Shown here piece after piece: positions 31,992 through 42,244 of a stretch of 64,000 bases of DNA. The DNA comes from Catenaria anguillulae PL171 (Eukaryota; Blastocladiomycota; Blastocladiomycetes; Blastocladiales; Catenariaceae). Within the stretch, counting starts at the first letter, position 1. Every line of letters starts with the position of its first letter. A program made the position numbers and the translations under genes. The stretch spans positions 1 through 64,000 of the forward strand of contig MCFL01000031.1 of assembly GCA_002102555.1 (NCBI GenBank), given 5' to 3'. A model generated the notes under the pieces. That model made no database searches. It worked only from the letters and a program-made list of their open reading frames with translations, and was not told where the DNA came from.

Positions 31992-33872
31992 TCACAGCGG
32001 AATCCGAGCCACAATCTCCCGGCCCCACACAGCGTTCTTGAACAAGGTCAAAAACTCAATAGTAGGCGCATCCCTCGGCCGCGGCTCGCCCAGCACAACC
32101 ACAGCAAACAAAAACTCGCCCAGGCGTGCAATGTAGTAGGACCTGCCTGCCTTTGGGTCCACATACGGCAACAGCTCGCCTACATCGAGCAGCCGCGGCC
32201 GCGGCGTCGTGAGCGCCGAGCACACGGTTGCGCGATCGCCCGGCGCCAGCTCGGCCGGGGTCGAGTACAGGCTTGGAAAGTGTGTGAGCGAGGAGGCGGT
32301 TGGGTCGTCGGGCCCTACGGGGAGAGAGGCCGGCGTGGGAGAGGTGGGAAGGAGTAGCCGGTGGGATCGAAGCGCCGCAGCGAGTGAGGGCGGGCGGCTG
32401 GGATTGTTGGACCTGGGGCCGTGGATTGTGGATGGGTGTTGCCAGCTGGGGAGAGCGGGGATGCGGGTGAAGGAGACAGGTACACGGCCGAGGCATGGTA
32501 CAGGAGATGGAAAGAGTTTTCAGTGTTGCGTTGAGACTTGATAAAGTCGTCGATCCTGCAAAATGTGTGTAGCGAGGCGGAGATTGTTAGTGGAGCAAAC
32601 GACCCAGAAATCAGCACCGACAAACGTCAACATGAAAGAAAAGGAGTACATGTCGGTCAGCTCGGTCGCCATCTTTTGTCCTGAATATGCCAGCTGTTGA
32701 ACACCAAATGCACCTTGGCCAAGTAGTGCCGCGCGAAATCCATCCAAAAGGTGTAGTACGCTGGTGCAGCTGCCAACCCGCCGGCCTTGAGGAGCGATTT
32801 GGCCATTTTGGACGTGGCCCCACCAAGACTCAGAGACCGGTCACCGCCCATTGCGCTCGGGAACGCCGCTGATTTCCATTCTGCGAGAATGGACTGAGCA
32901 GTGCAAATGGACGACAGTGCTTCGACCAGGTTGTGGTAGTAGATACCATTTTCCGTGTGAAGCAGGGCTAGAAAGGTGCGCATTTCGCGCCTATGAATAC
33001 CAAATGTACAGGTCAGCAACAAGAGAATGTAGGAACAAAAGGAACAGGACGTACTCGACAAGTGCAGAATACATTGGCGACAGCCTTGCCATCATGGCGA
33101 AATCCATGGCCACAAACGCCGCCTCGGCAATGGGCAAGATGGAAATCAAATCCTCTGCGTCCGCACACTGTGCAAGCCGCCGCCACAGCTGGATCATGGC
33201 CACCCGGGTCTGACACAAGTGAATGAGCGGGTCCACCAAAGTCGCGAGGGCGGGCACATTGAGTGTGGCCACCGTCGCAGAGTTGTTACCCATCGACGAA
33301 AGCGATCGCGCGCTGATTGTACGCTCCAGTGGCAACATGGGCAGACCCGCGACACTGTCGAGGTGAATGCGCGAGTGGTCAATGTCGAGCAACAGACCAC
33401 GGTACGCCTCGTCGAGCGTTTCGCGGCCAAACACGCGGCGCGGTCGAGTCAAAGCGAGTTGTGTGTACAGTGGCTCGAGGCGGAACAGGTGGGCAAGCAG
33501 TTGGCCAAGTGTGTCGACGGCGGTATGAGCTGCGGCAAGACTCGCGGGCGAGTTGGGCGGCACGTCAGAAGCGCCGTGATGGTTGTGCGTAGCCGGTGGG
33601 GCGAGGTGGAAGGGGGACCGCAAGGAAGAGGACGTGTTGGTCGAGAAGGAAGACGAGGCGGTGGGTGAGGAGGAGATCCGGAAGCTGCCAAAGCTCCGTG
33701 AGGAAGCAGATCCAAGATTGCCGCCGCTGCCATTGCTGCTGCTGGCGGCGTTGGTTGTTACTTGATGGGGTGGAGCGAGGCCGCGCGAGAGGCGGAGGGC
33801 AGCCTTTGCGGCTTGCGCGTATTGGTAGTGTGCGGCCAGCACAAAGCACTCATTGACAGCGTCATCGGGCAT
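31992..33872 (-). CDS. KICS2: KICSTOR subunit KICS2 (C12orf66) homologue
   Basis: Exon 1 is 33055-33872 and exon 2 begins at 32990; a third begins near 32554. The order of conserved blocks matches human KICS2: an N-terminal helical bundle; AEDLISILPIAEAAFVAMDF; SALVEREMRTFLALL; CTAQSILAEWKSAAFPSA; FWMDFARHYLAKVHLVFN; DDFIKSQRNTENSFHLLYHA; and a C-terminal SYYIARLGEFLFAVVVL block with EFLTLFKNA. In animals KICSTOR holds GATOR1 on lysosomes so that TORC1 senses amino acids and glucose. A Ser-rich loop of about 80 residues is inserted in the N-terminal domain. Frame breaks occur near 32693 and 32315. It is divergent from the ASH-repeat gene. Confidence 0.75.
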
Positions 33873-34135
33873 CTTGCTGCATACGTATGATACATCATAT
33901 GTATGAAATCACCAAGTCCATTATACGGGCATCAATGGGCTTCAAAGGGCTTCAATAATGCTTCAATGGTGAGGAAGCGGTCAGTGGACGCCGATCCAAC
34001 GCGGGTTTTCTCTTCGTCCTCGTGTAGCTTGCTTTACCTCTTTCGTCTTGTTCGCACCTATCATACATAACAGATGCCTTGGATTCCCAGCAATTCCAGT
34101 TGGGCCAAGTGTCATGAGAAGCAATTGGAATTGGA
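33873..34135. promoter_or_regulatory. Divergent promoter region, KICS2 / ASH-repeat gene
   Basis: 263 bases between two start codons; contains ATACGTATG and CATATGTATG palindromes near 33880-33905 and no TATA box that I can identify. Confidence 0.4.
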
Positions 34136-37100
34136 ATGCACACGTCGCAACCAACGCATTTCATTCACCATGACAGCTATTACAGTACGCACCAACCAAC
34201 ATGGGCCATGTCTTGCAAGTCGGCTTCCGCTCTGCTGACACATCCGCATGGCAACATGCAACAGAACTCGCACTCCGTCCTGCCACCCCTCGGAAACGGC
34301 ACCAATGGCAGTGGGCTACTTGGGCCCGAAGCAGCAAAGAAGTCCTCATCGAACCGGCCCTCGATCGCAAACTTGACCAAAACGCCATCAAAGTCGTCCA
34401 TCGTTGTTCCCACATCGCGCCGCCAATCGGATGGGGAAACGACCCCGACTTCGGAATCCAATTATTCAGTATACTTGCAGCTGCAACGTGCCAGTCGGTC
34501 TCGATTATCGATCGCGCTTCCCGGCGACGACAGTGGATCCAAGCTCGGCTTGCAGAAGTCATTGTCATTCGCGAACTCTGATAGTGCTGCTGCAGCAACA
34601 GGAACCAGACTGCGTTCTTCGGATTCGTCGCGCTTGCACCGAGATTTACCGTACCCGAAAAGCTATCTGGCATGCGAACTTGACTCGGATGCAATCTCAA
34701 ACTCAGCGATTGCCGCTCTCTTGCACGAGCAATCTGCCCAAGTACGGTGTCTTGATGGCGCTGCTGATGCCCTCGATGACGCCCTGATCCGTGTCCAAGA
34801 TGAGCTCAATCGCACACGCACGGGCGCAGACTGGCAATCCGATGCCATTGACAAGATGGGCGAGCGTGAGCCTGAGCCTGACCGCATTTACTCGCAACAG
34901 AGCGGCATGAGCCTTTCCGAGTACACATCCCGTTCCACGTTCCGTCAAAACTATGGCGACAACTTTCACTCGGCCTTCTGGATGGATCCAGAATCAATGC
35001 TCTTTGACCACCAGGATCACTTGTTCAATGCGGCGGATGCAGGAAACCCAGACTTGATGATTCTGCCATACCTGGCGCCCTTGCCGGATATCCTGCACGC
35101 TCTGCCGCCGGCAGGCCCTGTTGTTGACTCGTTCCCACGCAGCAGTAGCGGTCGAAAGGGTACGGATAACCATGCAGCCCCGCCTCAGTTGGCTCTTTCA
35201 TCGCTTGATCCGTTAACACCGCCCGCGGCCCGGCGCCAACTGCGTCCAATTTCCCCATTTCCGCACATATCCTCAAAATCGGAACCACCCTCGGCGCACG
35301 ATTTCCTCTCCATAACGCCTGCAACTATTACATTCACAAACTACACGCCTGGATCTGTCTCCGCCGCCGAAATCGACCTCGTCAACCGTTCAGCAACCTC
35401 CATCTCCGTCGGCCTCGACCCAGACTCGCCCGTGCTACACTTGTCATCGACATTCAACGTGTCACCAAAGACCAACACGCGCCTCGCGCCGGGCATGCGG
35501 CACACGCTTCAGGTCTTGTTCCGTCCCGACTCGCTCGCGGATTACGAGGCGCCACTATATGTGCACGTGGTGCCTGCCCCAAGCGGAGGTGGCGGCTTCG
35601 GTCGTGGTTCTGCGGCGTCCAAACTGTCGGCCATCATCAACCTATGTGCCAAGCGGCCGGCACCAGAGCTGGTCGGGTGGCCAGAGATTTGCGCCATGCC
35701 AACGTGTCCCGTTGGGTCCATGGTCGAAAAAGTTATGCGTGTGACGAATCGAGGCGGAAAGGGCGTGTTTCATTTGCACGTCAACCACCAGGAGGGGATG
35801 GGCGGGCAGCGGCTACGGATTACTCCGTCGGCGTTTGCTTTGGACAAGGATGATTCGGTCGAGGTAAGGGTACAGTATACCGATCCAGAGATTGAAAACA
35901 GCGGTATTGAGGACGGCAAGGGCGATTATCCCTTGATTCTAGTGCCTGTGACGCTGACATGCGATAATGGGTCAACGATTCAAACCACGTTCACCGTCCA
36001 GCGCGTCTCGCCCGCACCATGCATTGTGTTCGAGAGTCCATTTGAGCAGGGCATTGTGCAGTTTGAAAGCTATCCAGGCATTCAAAAGGCGGCGTGGGTA
36101 TCCATTCACAACCCAACATTGCTCCCCATTCAAGTTACACTGGGCCACGTGGTCATTCACAGTCTCTCTAACCACGTTGAGCATTTACCAACCCCGCCTC
36201 CTGCAGCAGACGACTCGCTCGACTCCACATGTACCACGGCCACACTCGTCACTTCCAAACTCTCGCCGACGTCCCCATTCACCCTCTCTCCATCCACCCT
36301 GAGCATTCCCGCTACATGTACTTCCCGCGTCCGCATCACCTACATTTCGCCCATCCCACAATCCATCGCTGCCGCCGTCCATCTCAGCTACGGCGGTGCA
36401 TCTCCACTTACACTCGCGCTCCAAGCAACCACATTCCCGCTCGCCTTGTCGCTTTCCCCACCCACCATTTCTGTCCCTGGCATGCTGCCCGTGGGCCACA
36501 CGCACACGACGCACGTGACACTGACCAACCACACATGCACAACGCAACGGGTCGTGCTTGATTGGGCGCTCGACAATGTCCCCGAACACATTGTGAGTTG
36601 CCGCATTATTGACTCGCTCACATCGGCCGAACCAGTACCACGTTCCACACGTGGCGCGGGCGCACGCACCGGCGATGGGGACGGCGTGTGTTTAAAACCG
36701 GGCAAACCACGGACCGTGTCGGTGGTGTGGAAGGGCCTATGGCCCGGATTGGTCGTTGGCAAGTTGTGGTGTGAACAGCGGTGTGTTGGTAATGATTCAG
36801 ACGATGTGGGCGTGCAACGGTGGCGGCAAGAGGTGCCTGTGCAGATGCAGGTTGGGCCCGTTGAGTCGGTGGTGAGCGTGGAGGCGGAAGGTGCGAGGGG
36901 AGTGGTTGAGTTTGGGAATGTGGCGCTTGGTGCGGGCGAGACGTGCAGGATCAAGCTGAGAAATGTCGATGCGATGCGGCGCAACTTGTATTGGGATGCA
37001 CAGATGGTCCCAATGGATCGCGATGCCGAGCATGATGCGGCAAGAAGCGGCCGGTCGGCCGTGTTTTCGTTTGTCCCGTCCCAAGGCCAGCTGCCGCCGG

Positions 37101-38743
37101 GCCGAGAAACGTGGGTGCATGTGACGTGTGTGCCTGTTCGGCCGCTCAAGCAATTTCGTGCTCTGGTGCAAGTTGCCATTTCGGACAAGGAACCGAGCGT
37201 CGACCATCATCATTTGCCGACTGTCGCGCATGTGCACGTTCCCGTGTCGTTATCGTGCTCGGTACCGACGCTGGTGGTCAAGAAGCAGGAGCTGCTTGTG
37301 GGAACGTTGTGGGCTGGGTCAATGCTCGCAACGAGTGCTGTGATGGAGCTGGAAAATGTGTCGGATGTTGCATGCGGTTTCAAGATTACTGCACCCCCAT
37401 CAGAGAATGACGAGGACGGAGTTGAGGTGGTACCGTGCGCGAGTTGGGGAAGCGTGCCCGCAGGCAAGACGGCCGAGGTTCAAGTCCTTGTCCGTCCGAT
37501 GACCAGAAGTCAAGCTGGAGCATTCAGTGCACCAATTCATGTGCTTACGGATGCGGGATCCGTGTTGACAGATGGCGAGGGCAGCGCGGCAGGAGGTGGC
37601 AATGTCGTTTCGCTGACCGTTTCTGGAACCATTCACCACCCGCTCTTGCACTGCGAAACAACGAGTCTTGATTTCGGAACTCTACCGCTGTTTGGGTGGA
37701 CCGTTCAGCATGTCACGCTCACCAACCCGACCACGCTACCGCTCACATTCGCAGCCGATCCACGGTTCACGCCCGCCGGCCCTGCATGGACAGCTTCGTC
37801 GAGCGCCAGTGGGTCAATGCTGGACCTGGTGTCTGGCGCAGGTGTACCACGGTTCAAGAGTGCGGCAACGGGCGGACACATTGAAGACCTCAAGTCGGTT
37901 GCCAAGCAAGCGTGGGACCTGGCGCTGGGCCAAATGCCTGTCGGCCTGCTTGTGGTGCCGCCTGTCGGCGTGATTCACGGTGGAGAGAGTGTTTCAGTTG
38001 GCATTTGGTGCATTGGCACACGTCAGACGATTGGCGCCTTTGAGGACGTGGTCGATATCCGCGTTGGCGGGCACGCATCAACCTGGGTGACTGGCAACTC
38101 GGGAGTTCAGATTGCCTGCAAAGTGCATATCAACGGTTCGCCGCTACATTTAGAAACACCCCACTTGGATCCCAACACGCATGTGATCCACACTGGCCGG
38201 CGCACATCCATTCCGCTGCATGTCACCAATCTTGCGCCGTATCCTGTCAAGTCATACTGGGGATTACTCGTGTGGCAGGCGAGCAAGGGAATGGTCAAGT
38301 CAATTGTGCGTGCGGAATCGGCAGGCAAGTCTGCGCGATTTGACCACCCACGGCTCGCATTGGGTGCGGGTGGGCAGGTGACCGAGTTGGAGATTCCAGG
38401 GCAAAAGTCGCGCGTGATTCACATTGCACACGATCCCGTCGAGGCAGATGCGGATGGCAACTTGCATGGCGTACTGGTCCATGATTTGGAGATTGGTATT
38501 GGCGATCAGCAAGCCGAACCGTGGATTCGTGAGTCGTGGCGGCATGTGGTGGCTCGAGTGAATGAGGAGCAAATGCAGCGACCGGGCGTGAGAGAGGGTG
38601 TTGTGCCCGTGTCGTCGGTGTTTGTGAAGCGGGCAATGCTGGGTTGGGCAAAGGAGCACGAGGCACAGTCGGTGTATGTTGCGACAGGTGCGGGCGGCGG
38701 TGCGAGTCACGGTGGCGGGAATGGAGAAAGCGAGGAGATGTGA
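34136..38743 (+). CDS. Large ASH/MSP-repeat flagellar protein (HYDIN/DLEC1 type)
   Basis: One uninterrupted frame of 1535 codons. After a disordered N-terminus of about 390 residues, seven or eight immunoglobulin-like ASH/PapD-type domains repeat to the end. Each has a strand pattern such as ITFTNYTPGSVSAAEIDLVN, VVEFGNVALGAGETCRIKLR or LDFGTLPLFGWTVQHVTLTN (near residues 395, 520, 640, 770, 915, 1050, 1185 and 1370). This build is typical of the central-pair and doublet proteins HYDIN, CFAP47, CFAP65 and DLEC1; the length fits DLEC1 best, but I cannot assign the orthologue. It would be part of the zoospore axoneme. The ATG at 34136 opens the frame, though one at 34208 is also possible. Confidence 0.78.
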   Translation: MHTSQPTHFIHHDSYYSTHQPTWAMSCKSASALLTHPHGNMQQNSHSVLPPLGNGTNGSGLLGPEAAKKSSSNRPSIANLTKTPSKSSIVVPTSRRQSDGETTPTSESNYSVYLQLQRASRSRLSIALPGDDSGSKLGLQKSLSFANSDSAAAATGTRLRSSDSSRLHRDLPYPKSYLACELDSDAISNSAIAALLHEQSAQVRCLDGAADALDDALIRVQDELNRTRTGADWQSDAIDKMGEREPEPDRIYSQQSGMSLSEYTSRSTFRQNYGDNFHSAFWMDPESMLFDHQDHLFNAADAGNPDLMILPYLAPLPDILHALPPAGPVVDSFPRSSSGRKGTDNHAAPPQLALSSLDPLTPPAARRQLRPISPFPHISSKSEPPSAHDFLSITPATITFTNYTPGSVSAAEIDLVNRSATSISVGLDPDSPVLHLSSTFNVSPKTNTRLAPGMRHTLQVLFRPDSLADYEAPLYVHVVPAPSGGGGFGRGSAASKLSAIINLCAKRPAPELVGWPEICAMPTCPVGSMVEKVMRVTNRGGKGVFHLHVNHQEGMGGQRLRITPSAFALDKDDSVEVRVQYTDPEIENSGIEDGKGDYPLILVPVTLTCDNGSTIQTTFTVQRVSPAPCIVFESPFEQGIVQFESYPGIQKAAWVSIHNPTLLPIQVTLGHVVIHSLSNHVEHLPTPPPAADDSLDSTCTTATLVTSKLSPTSPFTLSPSTLSIPATCTSRVRITYISPIPQSIAAAVHLSYGGASPLTLALQATTFPLALSLSPPTISVPGMLPVGHTHTTHVTLTNHTCTTQRVVLDWALDNVPEHIVSCRIIDSLTSAEPVPRSTRGAGARTGDGDGVCLKPGKPRTVSVVWKGLWPGLVVGKLWCEQRCVGNDSDDVGVQRWRQEVPVQMQVGPVESVVSVEAEGARGVVEFGNVALGAGETCRIKLRNVDAMRRNLYWDAQMVPMDRDAEHDAARSGRSAVFSFVPSQGQLPPGRETWVHVTCVPVRPLKQFRALVQVAISDKEPSVDHHHLPTVAHVHVPVSLSCSVPTLVVKKQELLVGTLWAGSMLATSAVMELENVSDVACGFKITAPPSENDEDGVEVVPCASWGSVPAGKTAEVQVLVRPMTRSQAGAFSAPIHVLTDAGSVLTDGEGSAAGGGNVVSLTVSGTIHHPLLHCETTSLDFGTLPLFGWTVQHVTLTNPTTLPLTFAADPRFTPAGPAWTASSSASGSMLDLVSGAGVPRFKSAATGGHIEDLKSVAKQAWDLALGQMPVGLLVVPPVGVIHGGESVSVGIWCIGTRQTIGAFEDVVDIRVGGHASTWVTGNSGVQIACKVHINGSPLHLETPHLDPNTHVIHTGRRTSIPLHVTNLAPYPVKSYWGLLVWQASKGMVKSIVRAESAGKSARFDHPRLALGAGGQVTELEIPGQKSRVIHIAHDPVEADADGNLHGVLVHDLEIGIGDQQAEPWIRESWRHVVARVNEEQMQRPGVREGVVPVSSVFVKRAMLGWAKEHEAQSVYVATGAGGGASHGGGNGESEEM

Positions 38744-38843
38744 ATGAATGATTATTGTATAAGGCCCTCGGAATGAGTGAAATAGTCATAGACACTATCA
38801 AAAACACGCAAAGAGAATGGTATGGCAAGAAGGATCGATTGAG

Positions 38844-39239
38844 TTACTCGTGGCTTGATTCTGCGTCTGATTCGGATGACGCTTTAGCGGTGGTGGAATC
38901 ATCGGCTGACGCCGTGTCAGATGAAGATGAAGGCACGGGCTCAGGCGCAAACTTGATGGGATTCTTGCGCTGGTACGGCCATGGCGGAATGACTGCGAAG
39001 GCAGCGATGAGGACGCCGACGGCAAAGACCTTGAATACGAGGGAGAGTGATTGAAGAAAGAAGCCAGAAACAATGCCAAGGATGGAGGCTCCCGTGATGG
39101 TGTAGGTCATGATGCGATCGGCATTGTATTGGCCAACAAAATCCTGGAAGTGGAATGGGGCAAGAGTCAAGTCAGGGCAGCCGTGCCACCGTATCGAGGC
39201 GATCCTCAGAGGACATACGGCAGGAGGTGGCGAAAACAT
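38844..39239 (-). CDS. SPC1: Signal peptidase complex subunit SPC1/SPCS1
   Basis: Two exons, 39219-39239 (MFSPPPA) and 38844-39143, join to exactly 107 codons with consensus splice sites (GTATGT, TTCCAG). DFVGQYNADRIMTYTITGAS, two hydrophobic helices and IPPWPYQRKNPIKFAP match the SPC12 family. The C-terminal tail is Ser/Asp-rich. The protein supports substrate selection by signal peptidase in the ER membrane. Its start codon lies 176 bases from the MULE insertion point, so its upstream control region has been displaced. It is tail-to-tail with the ASH-repeat gene. Confidence 0.88.
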   Translation of the reverse strand: MFSPPPAVCPLRIASIRWHGCPDLTLAPFHFQDFVGQYNADRIMTYTITGASILGIVSGFFLQSLSLVFKVFAVGVLIAAFAVIPPWPYQRKNPIKFAPEPVPSSSSDTASADDSTTAKASSESDAESSHE

Positions 39240-39414
39240 GTTCGTTGTTGGGTGCAATGACCGGGAGTGATCAGTGGTTTTTGTATGATTCAGAGGTATT
39301 GCATCGACTATTTTTATCCCTTGAATAACAATCAGGATTTGACATTGACATATATGAACATCAGAGCATGACGATTTCTCTGTACGATAGATACTCAATT
39401 TGCGATGGATCCGA

Positions 39415-39423
39415 CTGTGTGCC
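39415..39423. repeat. Target-site duplication, left
   Basis: CTGTGTGCC directly precedes the MULE left end and is repeated exactly at 47000-47008. Nine bases is the usual MULE duplication length. Confidence 0.93.
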
Positions 39424-42244
39424 GGTCGCATTCACCTTCTCCCCTCCGTACCCCCGGGTTTTGCTGGGATTTTGGGCGCTTTTGCGCCCAAAACCCAGCG
39501 AGCGGCGCCTCTCGCGCCGCCCCCCGGGGGCTGCACGTGTTCACGTGCAACCCGCTCTCCGCGCACGCGTCGATCAGCCCTTGACCAGACTCGCGCAGCG
39601 CCGAGCAACCAAAAAAAAAGGAATCAAAATGAAAGAAAGAAAGAGTGAAGAGTACAGTGAAGGAATCAACCCAAGACATTGCGCAATCGTCAGCCTTGGC
39701 CAAACCACGGCGTTTCGAACTACTCAGCATCTCGCGAAGCATGAGCAACTCGCTGACAACCAGCAACGCGGTGAGCTCGCGATCCTCTGCCAGAGACAAG
39801 TCTCGGCATTCTCGCCACCTATAGGGGACAGCGAGGTTGCTCGAAGCTTGCAAGGTCCCTGCGCGCAGTTCAGCCTTCCCCAAATCTGCGTACCCCTCGC
39901 ACGAGTCACCTTGTCGTCAGCATGACCACCATGCGAAAGCGAGTCAAATGAACCACGCATTCCGAATGAGGATCGTGCGAACAGAGTGACCACGTGCGAC
40001 GCGGCAAGCAGGCTGGACGATGCGAACAGGGGTGGGATCATGGCAGTGGGATCATGGCCGAGGAAAAGTGGAAGGGGGGAAAGAGGCGGGAACGCTGTGT
40101 ATGATGACGAGGGATGTTGAAGTGATGGGGCACGTTCATACTGCCAAGAAAGGACTGGAGCGACGAAGAATCGGGCAGCATGACGGCTAAAGGAAACCAT
40201 CTCAAAGGGTCGAGGGGGGTGGCTTCTTTTTATACCCCTGCCTTGAGTTGCTATGGGCGCTGGCACCGATACACACCCGACTGCCTCGCGCTTCGTTCCC
40301 AGTGTTCCTTTGTGATTGCCTTTCGATCTGTGGCAGGTCCGTCGATTTGAGCTCAAGCGCACGTGTCCCGGCACGAGCCAAGGCCAGACACGTGCCCACG
40401 TGACGGACAGAGGAGTCGATCCGATCTTCGATGTCGTTGACCAGGTCACCGATCGCAATTGAGAGGCATGATATATGAACGTGCTCCATCAAGTCGGATG
40501 TTCATGGTGAGACAATGGGTGAGACATAAACGATGGCGACCAGCCAGTGTCCTACCTATGGGGCGGCTCTCACATCATGGTCCAAACGTCGCCAGCCAAG
40601 GTAGGCACTGTTTAGGAAGGCTGTATTGAACCATTCTGTTAACTCAACGAGAATGTACATGCCTCGTGTTAAAGCAAGTTCCGATTTCCGTAGCAGCACA
40701 ATGATGCCTTACAGCCAGCACGGTATTTAATGCGCTCCAGCAAGGAGCTTTCAATGCGCAGCGAACGTCGAGAACAGCCACAAAGCTAAACTGCAGACCG
40801 AGGCAGATAGGAGCGTGCACAAGTTCTCTGTGCGGCTGCATAAAGATGCTGTCCTTTGCAATCATTGACGAGCTGGACCCTCCACTCTACCGACATGACA
40901 TGGTCAGGCACGACGTGTACATGAGGAACTAATCCCATGCCATGCCACAGCCCACCCACTGTTACGTTTTGACCTCATGGGAACCAGTTCTTGTCGACTG
41001 GATTCCAAAGATCCATTATTGTCAAGACAAAAGGTGCATTAAGCTGGATGACGGCAAGTAGGTAACAAGTGACCAGTTCATGTACTCTCGGAAGCAAGAG
41101 AGGGAATGAGCGAGGGAGCCGACGAGAACATGTCAAGGAGCGCTGTTGGCGGGCAATGTAATGCAGTCAGTGCAGAAAACAGAGCAGGGCGTGTGTCACA
41201 GCCTGCAATTCTTCTTGCGAACAGGATGGAGGTGAGCCCACTGTTCCAATTGTTAGGACATCCGACTCGCTCAACTGGATATCTGACCTGACAACCACCA
41301 CCGACTGCAGATATGGATATATGTGGCATCCGAACCAATTCGTACAACAACATCCGCTATTGGGTGTGATTATCTTGTTGTGAGGAGCTCGTCGGTGAAG
41401 GATGACTAGCGACACTTAAATACCCACTCACGCACAAGCCAGCCGAATGACACTCATTGCACTCACCAGCTCACACTCGAACGGAATCGATATTCTTTTG
41501 CCTTCCACCCGTCCGATCTGTGAACTTCAAGTTAAGTATCATATCTTGACCTGAGCGAATTACATCGGCATGGATGGTTTATGTAGAAGACTGTGCTCCA
41601 TGAAAAGCAAGGCATGTCGACTCCTCCATGCCATCAGTTCCACTCTGATGTCATGAATACAAATGATTCTTCGAATAAGCGTGTATGTAGTAAGTAGGAA
41701 GAATACACTGCATCTGTGGGCAGCTCGGCATACACCACGGCAATTCAAAAGTGAGGATAACAAAGCCGAGATCGATGCAAGATCAACCCAGCGGAACAGT
41801 GCAACGAGGGTGGCGGAAAACATGAAAGAAACAGTAGAAAATGGGCGCGGCAAACAGCATGCAGCAGCAGACGAGAAAGGCAACCCGACAACTCACTCAA
41901 CGCTGGACGTCAGGATGTCTACCAATGATTTGGCGTTAACACAGCGGCAAAGGAGGTGACAGTCAAGAGACAAGGAAAGACAAAAATACCGAGGAAAACG
42001 TGAGGCGGTTGCCGTGGTTGCCATTCGTCGTCACTGGAATGTTAGCACGTATCTTTCCTTGAACATACCGAGCAGTATCAATCATCTTGGAGCACTGCAA
42101 ATGAACAGACTCCAGCTCCTTGAATGACACACCGTTACCCTTGTGTCGCAGCAGTATGGATCGAAGATATGCAACAAGGCAATGTAGGTCTCGGGCAAGT
42201 AACGCAGCTCGCGCAACCTCTCTGATCGCAACAAAGTAGTCGTG
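39424..42244. other. Non-coding left part of the MULE
   Basis: 3' of the transposase stop codon. It contains the palindrome cluster near the left end, the inverted copy of the TATA-like motif (near 40226-40234) and a frame of unknown meaning. I see no domain-bearing protein in it. Confidence 0.6.

Noticed and set aside
1745-39423. A 37.7-kb composite transposon or giant element with 1.7-kb terminal repeats
   Set aside because: The right-hand repeat is the end of a self-contained 7.6-kb MULE with its own target duplication, and the genes between are ordinary host genes.
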